DNA of 64,000 nt. Source: Planoprotostelium fungivorum. Lineage: Eukaryota > Evosea > Variosea > Cavosteliida > Cavosteliaceae. The stretch covers positions 186,001 to 250,000 of the forward strand of contig MDYQ01000002.1 of assembly GCA_003024175.1 (NCBI GenBank), written 5' to 3'. Under the pieces are notes generated by a model that saw only the letters and a list, made by a program, of their open reading frames with translations, was not told where the DNA came from and made no database searches. The position numbers and the translations under genes were made by a program. Positions 57,300 to 64,000 of the stretch are shown here, in pieces (within the stretch, counting starts at the first letter, position 1; every line of letters begins with the position of its first letter).

Positions 57300-58763
57300 T
57301 TATCGATAGAAGACCATCAATACGATGATGACGAGGAATAAGATGAGGAAGATCTTCAGAATGAAACCACGGCGGTTTGTGATGTACTGTTGATACTTCA
57401 ACAGTTGATTCTGAGCATCGCTCGTGTTGTCCAAGGCTAGGTTCACGTTCGCATCGACTCTGGTGGGTGATGAGATTTGTTTGATGATCAAGTGACGGAT
57501 GATCATGTGCTGATGCGATGAAGCGAGTGTTGTGGTGATGACGATGACATCGATCTGATGTGATGACAGATGATGATGATCATGTGATCGTGCGATGACG
57601 ATACGATATGGATAGGATCATCACGACAAGGTATCTCACCGATCCAATACTTCCACTTGCTCGGAAACGATCTGAGCCAACTGTCTGAAGACACCCTGCA
57701 GCTCCGTGATCGTGCTTTCGATCTTCTCCACCGCTCCCGTCTGCCTCTTATCTTTCATTTGGAGTAGAGAAGATTCTGGCATCTGTATGGCAACTGATCC
57801 CGCCTCTGTTCACGTCAGATTGACACGTGTCGAGTCATAGACGTGTCACCGGCTGATGGGTCGTCTTCCGTGAAGGTGGGATTCTGACTGTTTTCCTGAC
57901 GTCAGCGGAGATTCGACGAGATTTCGTGCAGGGGTGAATGGTCTCACCTCAATGTTTCGTCCATGAGGATGAGGCGCTTTCTCTGTCTGAGAGCTGTAAA
58001 GATGTCAGGTGAATGATGATGTTGATGATGATGGACATCACCGGTAGAGCCTGTCAAGCTGTCCACTCTCTTCTGCTGTTCCTTCGTTTTCTGTGATGGG
58101 TGAGATGCTTGAGATGATGATCGGATGCTGTGGATCACCTTCGATCGCGTGGCTAATGACTCTGAAAATACGGTCGTCGCGTGGACCAAACGTGAATTTA
58201 GACCGATCGTGATGGAAGAGCAGTGCTTGATGCTGTTCTTATTGCTCGTCTTCAATGAGCCCAACAGTCCTGAAGAAGGTGAAAAAACGATGTGATATGC
58301 ATCATGTACCTTGCCCGTGTTGACTCTGTTGTGCACGACTTCTCTCTAGAGCTTCGACTTTAACCTTTATCTCTTCGATCCTCGCTTTGATGTGCATAAT
58401 TAGACTCTGTAATCGTCATGAGAGGGACATTAAATGAGTCGTCCACACCTGAATCTCTTCTGATGAATCTTCGAACAGAGTGTTCTGGTTGACCACTGCA
58501 TTTTCGATCAATTGACCATGTGACATTGCATATAGCTCACATCGTGTAAATTTGTTGACAGACTCTTTCGTATCCATGATCTCTCTCAATAAGAAGACGG
58601 AAGTTCGTGAGAATGTCTTGTATTCTGCGCGGTGTGGATTATCTGGCCGACGAAATGGTTCAGGAAGTGTGACGCCCGTTTTCATCATCGACTCTGAGCA
58701 TCTCTGAACAGTGTCATTGAAAGCGCGTGTGCGGTCACGCAGTCTGTATTTTCCGTCCGTCAT
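57300..58763 (-). CDS. STX5: Syntaxin 5 (Sed5), Golgi Qa-SNARE
   Basis: Mediates ER-Golgi and intra-Golgi fusion. The N-terminus KYRLRDRTRAFNDTVQRC carries the DRTxEF-like Sed5 peptide that binds the SM protein Sly1. Then comes a helical Habc-like region (SSLIMHIKARIEEIKVKV). The SNARE motif is IESTITELQGVFRQLAQIVS, then EQVEVLDRIDANVNLALDNT with the zero-layer Gln within QLAQIVSEQ. The tail anchor ITNRRGFILKIFLILFLVII ends VFYR. Its length of about 310-330 residues is typical. Six or seven exons; the intron between VEVLDR and IDANV is long (about 190 nt) and rich in GATGATCATG repeats. The stop lies 54 nt from the SurE stop. Confidence 0.9.
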
Positions 58764-59282
58764 TTTCGATGCATCGGCTCGTGTTCATGTCCAGGTTGTA
58801 GAAGACATATATGGCCACATATTCATCCCCCATTTAACGCGGTTGGGTTGTCATCGTTTCGATTTGATCTCATGCAACCCCTCATATGTGACATCGTACA
58901 ATTCTTGTTCCATCTATGCAATGCCCAGACCACATCGAGCGTACATAGCACATGTCTATCGAGTCGACAATCATTGTACTGGACGACTGTCATGAACGTG
59001 GCCAAGTGATAGAAAAAGCTACTCAGGGCACGTTGTAGAACGCGCCACCTGATGATGATCGTCAGCCCCAATCGTGATGTCAAGCACAAGTAGATATGTG
59101 TTTCTACTCTACACGTTATCCTGTATAGCATTGGTTTCGTCTCAGTCGTATCCCGATCATGTCGCTCCATCTCTTGTTCAGATGGAACACCGAGTGGGTG
59201 AGTGAATTGTTGTCAATATCATGGTGTCGATTGATTCTATGGTAGAGAATAATCTTCCAAACGGTCTCGGATTGGAGGAGAA
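58764..59282. promoter_or_regulatory. Divergent interval, syntaxin 5 / large membrane protein
   Basis: 519 bp, long for this window. It probably holds both promoters and perhaps an unplaced first exon of the + strand gene: ATG codons at 59159 and 59190, with a good GTGAGTG donor near 59197, offer alternative starts. No independent gene is supported. Confidence 0.4.
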
Positions 59283-62200
59283 ATGGATCTATTCCAGTGT
59301 GTATTCTCATTCGTGTCCACACGATTAACCATCGTCACAGATAATCTTGCCAATTTTCTCAATTTGGATAAAGTGAAGACGATTTCCATCCCCATTGCGA
59401 TCAACGTCATCTTCATCGGCTTCTCTGGAGATGGAAAGGCAAGACTCAAACTCTCTCAAGAATATCTGTCCAAATGGCTGCATCATGCCGAGCACACCAT
59501 CCCCCATACGACGGTCACATTAAGACAAGAGGGTGTCCAGGGAAGACAAGCCAGAGCTCTCGTAGAGTACGACGTGGACATCAACGTCTTAGAAGTCAGT
59601 CCGATGGTCAACACCATCATACAAGATCATCTCTATTGGTACTTGAGACCCGAAGACGTCACGTGAGAACATTCTTCTTCAGGATCATCATCATCTCACA
59701 TCCATTCATCCTCATCATCGCAGCGGCAAGACGGAAGGTATCCAGAAGCCAAAGAGGGAGGCAAAAGTGAGAAGACACATTCGACGATTTCATAACCATC
59801 CATCAGGTTCGATACTACTCGGACGCCTCTCGCATGTCAAACATCCTGTCGAGTCTACTCAAACACATCAACCAGACCGATCCCTACACACTCTTCGTAT
59901 TGAACCCTGAGACACACCTGCAATCGCATGAGATGTATGGATACCGGTGAGAAGACGAAGAGAATCCACATACGTGAGATTGAATCGAAGACAGAACTGG
60001 CTTCTCAGATGATGAATTGAATTCCGTCTATGGAGTGAGTGTACAGTTTCGAGACGTTTCGTTTTCTCGTGAGACGTTCTACATCTCCTCACTCGCGATG
60101 CAGAGTGAAAAATTTCGGGTGGAAAACGTGGAGAAGCTAACACAATTCGTACCGCAAGATCGTTTTGCAGCCTCGACAAATTACGAGATCGAAGAGGGGC
60201 AGAAAGAAAAAGGACCTCGCTTTAAGGATCGAATCCAAGCTTCGAACACTTGGGCCGAATGGTATCTGTCTCAAATGAGAAATTCATCGAAAATCCCCTC
60301 TCAAGGTGGGAAAAAGAGCCGAAAACATCGATGATGACTCGTTGTAGATTGTGAGGAGGAAGAGTGTGCCATGGAAGGAATTCCGACGAAGAAGAGCATC
60401 ACCTCACTCTCTCAATGGATCGCCACCAACGGCAACCTAGATGGTATCGAAATTTCCTCCTTTTTTCTCCGAAATTTCCCTGAAATTTCACAGCCAAAGA
60501 GTACCTGTACCGCGCTCAGAACGATCCACACATGAGGGAAGATTGCCTTGTCGACAGCTGGTCCTCCCATCAACGCTTTTCCTTCGTCGACATTTCTGCT
60601 GGAGTGGTCCACTACGGCCCAACGGTATCCAATACAGGCTATCGCTCTCTCGTCCTTCAGAAGCCCACAGACATCGCTCAGAACAACTCCGACGTCAGAA
60701 ATTACGATGAAAACTCGGAGGAAAGAGCCGAGTCGTACCGGGGAGAGAAGATGTTGATGGAGAATCTGTGGAGCCGGAAATGCGCGGGAGAAGGACAGAA
60801 TGACAGCCCCTTCTGTCTTGACATCAAGAAGAAACTGGATTCCTATGAAAACCGTGAGTGTTCGTTCGATACATCTATGATGATTTCATCTTCTCTATTT
60901 GTCAGCCTTCCATATAGGACCATAGAACACGTTGAAAATTCGTCCGTCTACAACGTTTCATTCGATTGAAACCGCAGCAGGATCGAACCGAGGCAAAGAC
61001 GACACCGACTGGGACCAACTCATCAGTGGCAGCGGTGATCACTATGACAACCATCAGATGTCAACCGATGACATCACATCGAAGATCGGGCAGATCGTAT
61101 CCTCTTACGTACACCACCTCGTGCTACCTCCCACCCCCTCCCTGGATCATCCGTTCGCCGAACGGGTCTTGTTCCACGTACACTTGGTGGTGAATCAGGG
61201 ATATTATTCTCCATACGGGCAGGGTTACTTTGATTTGGAGAGGTTCAAATTGGACGTTGCGGGATTGAAGATGCCACAGCAAGAGTTTAGCTTTTCGTTG
61301 AAAGAGTGAGATGATTTTATTTTTCGATGTGATATGGAAGAGATATTATACCATCCATCATGATCGTGATCGTGATGATGATGACGAACGGAAGATTGAT
61401 GGAATGTCAGAGTATCGATACAAAAGGATACACAACTGGCTCTAGCGCTCAAGATGTCAACGAAAACAGCCCGAATCGCAAAGTGAATCATCTCATGACG
61501 ATGAGAAACGCTCATCATCATCGAGCTGACCCATCCTAGGCTATCTGCCGATGGTTACTATTCATCCGACGACGTTCTATACTTGGACTCCACCGAGATC
61601 GGCCACTACCTCAACATCTCCCGTGACATCGAAGAAGGTGACCATCTCATCCCACTCATCGATACGATATCGACATCACATCACGAATCGTCGATTGACT
61701 TCTGGACATCAGAGTCCTTGGGTATAAGGCATATTCCCATCTTCCTCTTCTCGTTTGGAAAGAGCGTTCCAGTTTTCATCGATAAGCGGCATCAAGCGAA
61801 GGCCATCAATGGTGCCGTACTCATCGTTCAATCTGATTTTCACGTCTACGAGTCAAGTCTGGCGTGTAACAAGAAGCCGATCTACTGGAATCTGAGGTGA
61901 ATCGTGATGAGGTGACATCGACGATGTGATGTGACGATGGTGAAGGAACCCGATCAAAGCGGCTTTGTCGGTCACATCGACGTTATTGTCCGGGTTACTG
62001 CCTCCCCACATCGATTATGATGATGCCACCGGTGGTGCTTCTCAAGTGAGGATCAATTCGAATTTTCTAGCTTCAGATGTACCATGTCAACTTGAAGACA
62101 TCGTGATATAAATCGTATCACAAGCATATGGTCACCCTCACAATCATCATCACATCATGATCATCACATCAACATCAACAGTCCATCATCATCATCATCA

Positions 62201-62975
62201 ACACATCACATGAGCATCGTGAGATTGACACAGTGACATTGACACAGTGACATTGACACAGTGACAGGAATGGATGTGGTCTGTAGGCAATCAACCATTC
62301 TCCCACACATCTTCCGGTCACAAGTTCTCTCAGACTCAGAGAGATATCACCATGAGGAACTATGTCGTGGCACTGTTGAACGAAACTGCAACACGTGTCA
62401 ATGGCGCCATCGATAGTCTCAGCCACATCGCGTGCAGTATCCACATTTTTCTTTTTCTACATTTGAAATTTTTCTTGAATGTGAAAAGCGAAGAAAAATC
62501 TCGGAGCGTTGGAATTCTCTCCTTCCGAACAATTGGTGGAAAAATTCTATCTCATCAAGGATAGAATGTCAGATGTGAGACATATCGACGAGATTGATTG
62601 ATGTAGCTGATGAGAGAAACAGATCGCCAGATTGACTGCTTTTTTTGATCCATCCGCTATCACGCAGACGCAAGAACTCTTGATTCTATCTGATAGGTGA
62701 TACAAATCATCGATGTACATCACCCTATCGTCTTCAATATCACACATCACATCACCGTTCATCACATCATCAGCCACACTGATGACATCAGCTTCATCTC
62801 CGATGTGAAAGAGATATCCGACACGATGGGTCTCTACCGATGCATCGACGATGACACATCTCATCGAGAAATCGACTCGAGTTGGCTTCTACCCATCGCC
62901 ATCTTAGCTGATGTCGCGATTCTTCTCTTCTTGATCTTATTCCGCTGGAAACCAAACAAAGTGAAGATCAATTAA
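59283..62975 (+). CDS. Large type I-like single-pass membrane protein, unrecognised
   Basis: About 15 exons give some 950-1000 residues. The N-terminal domain starts IPIAINVIFIGFSGDGKARL and KLSQEYLSKWLHHAEHTIPH. Later blocks are MSNILSSLLKHINQTDPYTL, QASNTWAEWYLSQMRNSSK, RFSFVDISAGVVHYGPT, FHVHLVVNQGYYSPYGQGYF, SLGIRHIPIFLFSFGKSVPV and YVVALLNETATRVNGAID. The end is a transmembrane helix (LLPIAILADVAILLFLILF) with a short basic tail RWKPNKVKIN. Several NxS/T sites and the anchor suggest an ER or surface protein with a large lumenal part. Similar layouts exist in plants and other protists as uncharacterised proteins, but I cannot name it with confidence. The start is uncertain; the Met at 59283 gives a weak hydrophobic leader. 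Confidence 0.7.
62224..62265. repeat. Three 14-bp tandem repeats at an intron acceptor
   Basis: The unit ATTGACACAGTGAC starts at 62224, 62238 and 62252. It runs straight into the acceptor before the exon EWMWSVGNQPF. Each unit contains CAG, giving several possible acceptors 14 nt apart. Confidence 0.9.
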
Positions 62976-62993
62976 AGAAGAGAGAGGAACGGC

Positions 62994-64000
62994 TCATACT
63001 TCATTGTGAAACGATTTGATGAGAACTGCGGCCGAAAGTTCGAAAATAACGAATAGAAACCCTCCCAACTTCTGATAAGTGATCGATATTCCTGAAAAAT
63101 GTCATTTTATATTCCTCGTTCTACAACTCACCCAAGACGGTGAATTGCATGGGCGTAGATTTCAGATAGTTCTCAAAGAAATCGATCTGTCGAATGATAT
63201 CCTTTCATTCATTTCAGTCCAATAATAATTGTACGTACAATAAAATAGAACAAATCATACTCAAAGATAGATCGATGAACTCTCACCCCAGAACAATGAG
63301 GGCTCTTCAGAGCAGATGATTGATACAATTGTCCACAGAGTTCACCGCCAAATTTGTTGACGTAGGCAATGTTCAAGAGATAAACGGAAGAGACAACTAA
63401 GAACAATACGACGATGAGAGGTGGTGTGATGTCATCGTATTGGACTTGGTTCATTCTATCGAATGTCAGTGATGATGTGATCGATGACGATGAGGTGATG
63501 ATGATGCCATCACCTCCACATGATGACACTGGATAGTAACAAGGCTGTTCCCAAGAACAAAGATCCGAGAATGACAGGCGTCCACAATTTCTGCGTCTTC
63601 TTGATATCTGTCCCCCATCAGCCCTCACATCATCGATGATGTCTATGGATATCACCTGTTCGCAATCTCTGATGCTGCGTGATCAATACGTCGATGGGAA
63701 TTCGATTGTCAGGTTGCCCAGTGGACCTCGCCGCGTAAATCAACTGCGAGCAGTAGATCCGAATGTCGACAGCGTGCACCCATCTGTTTCCATTCAATCT
63801 CTTCGGTCGACATTCTTTCGATATCACCCCAATAGATCCATGATGAGAAAACAGCTGAAGATACTGATGGACCCGGCGAACCACATGATGGGCTCGACTA
63901 AACTGTGGAGGATGAAGATGGAAGCTGGAAGTGACTGCATGGTCTTGTATGGTATCTCGTGATACTTTGAATAGTGCACCATGGCAATGATGCTCCTGTA
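62994..64000 (-). CDS. Multi-span membrane protein, partial
   Basis: The gene runs off the right edge of the window, so the N-terminus is missing. Visible exons give hydrophobic spans: SLPASIFILHSLVEPIMWFA with GSISIFSCFLIMDLLG, LWTPVILGSLFLGTALLLSS, ITPPLIVVLFLVVSSVYLLN, and a last span KLGGFLFVIFELSAAVLIKS ending NEV at 62994. That is at least four to five helices with a Cys-containing loop (GGELCGQLYQSSALKSPHC) between the last two. I do not recognise the family. The stop lies 18 nt from the stop of the convergent large membrane protein. Confidence 0.6.

Overview
This is a gene-dense nuclear segment of a protist, most likely an amoebozoan of the protosteloid/variosean kind. That placement is inferred from gene content and gene style, not from a database match. 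Nearly every gene is broken by many introns of about 35-70 nt with GTGAGT-like donors. Intergenic gaps are usually 100-500 bp, and several convergent pairs have stop codons only 7-22 nt apart. The content is clearly eukaryotic: splicing factor, importin, SNARE, cytosolic and mitochondrial ribosomal proteins, polyubiquitin and MSH6. It also holds families typical of free-living amoebae: a hybrid histidine kinase, a VIT/VWA protein, hevein- and PAN/lectin-type secreted proteins, and a receptor-type tyrosine kinase.

Layout. 1-6932 (+) is the 3' part of a very large all-helical rod protein, possibly talin-like. 7.3-9.3 kb holds eL29 (-), SF3A2 (+) and mitochondrial mL41 (-). 9.4-12.8 kb is transportin (+), followed by an ER-type DnaJ (-), a DUF829/TMEM53 hydrolase-like gene (+) and SURF6 (-). 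16.7-25.7 kb is a + strand block of three surface or secreted proteins: a beta-helix receptor tyrosine kinase, a VIT-VWA protein and a hevein/lactonase fusion. 25.9-29.0 kb has two minus-strand genes I do not recognise. Polyubiquitin (four units) starts at 29298, followed by a coiled-coil membrane protein, a possible small gene or missing 3' exons, and a secreted lectin/PAN protein. 35.5-41.2 kb is MSH6 (-). 41.6-47.9 kb holds a BAG-domain protein (+), RLP24 (-), a Pol5/MYBBP1A-like nucleolar protein (+) and taspase-1 (-). 48.1-55.5 kb is a minus-strand block: an unknown, possibly ciliary protein, a possible heme-dioxygenase-like enzyme and a two-kinase, two-receiver hybrid histidine kinase. 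55.7-64 kb holds a SurE phosphatase (+), syntaxin 5 (-), a large single-pass membrane protein (+) and a partial multi-span membrane protein (-).

Functional themes: ribosome biogenesis and translation (eL29, RLP24, SURF6, Pol5, mL41), protein traffic (transportin, syntaxin 5), proteostasis (polyubiquitin, DnaJ, BAG) and environmental sensing (tyrosine kinase, histidine kinase). No tRNA, rRNA, CRISPR array or autonomous mobile element was seen.

The most distinctive non-gene signal is in the introns. A shared 3'-end cassette (TGACTCGTTGTAG), its reverse complement, perfect palindromes and private tandem repeats recur in introns of unrelated genes. Gene spans run from start codon to stop codon and include introns; internal splice sites were read by eye.
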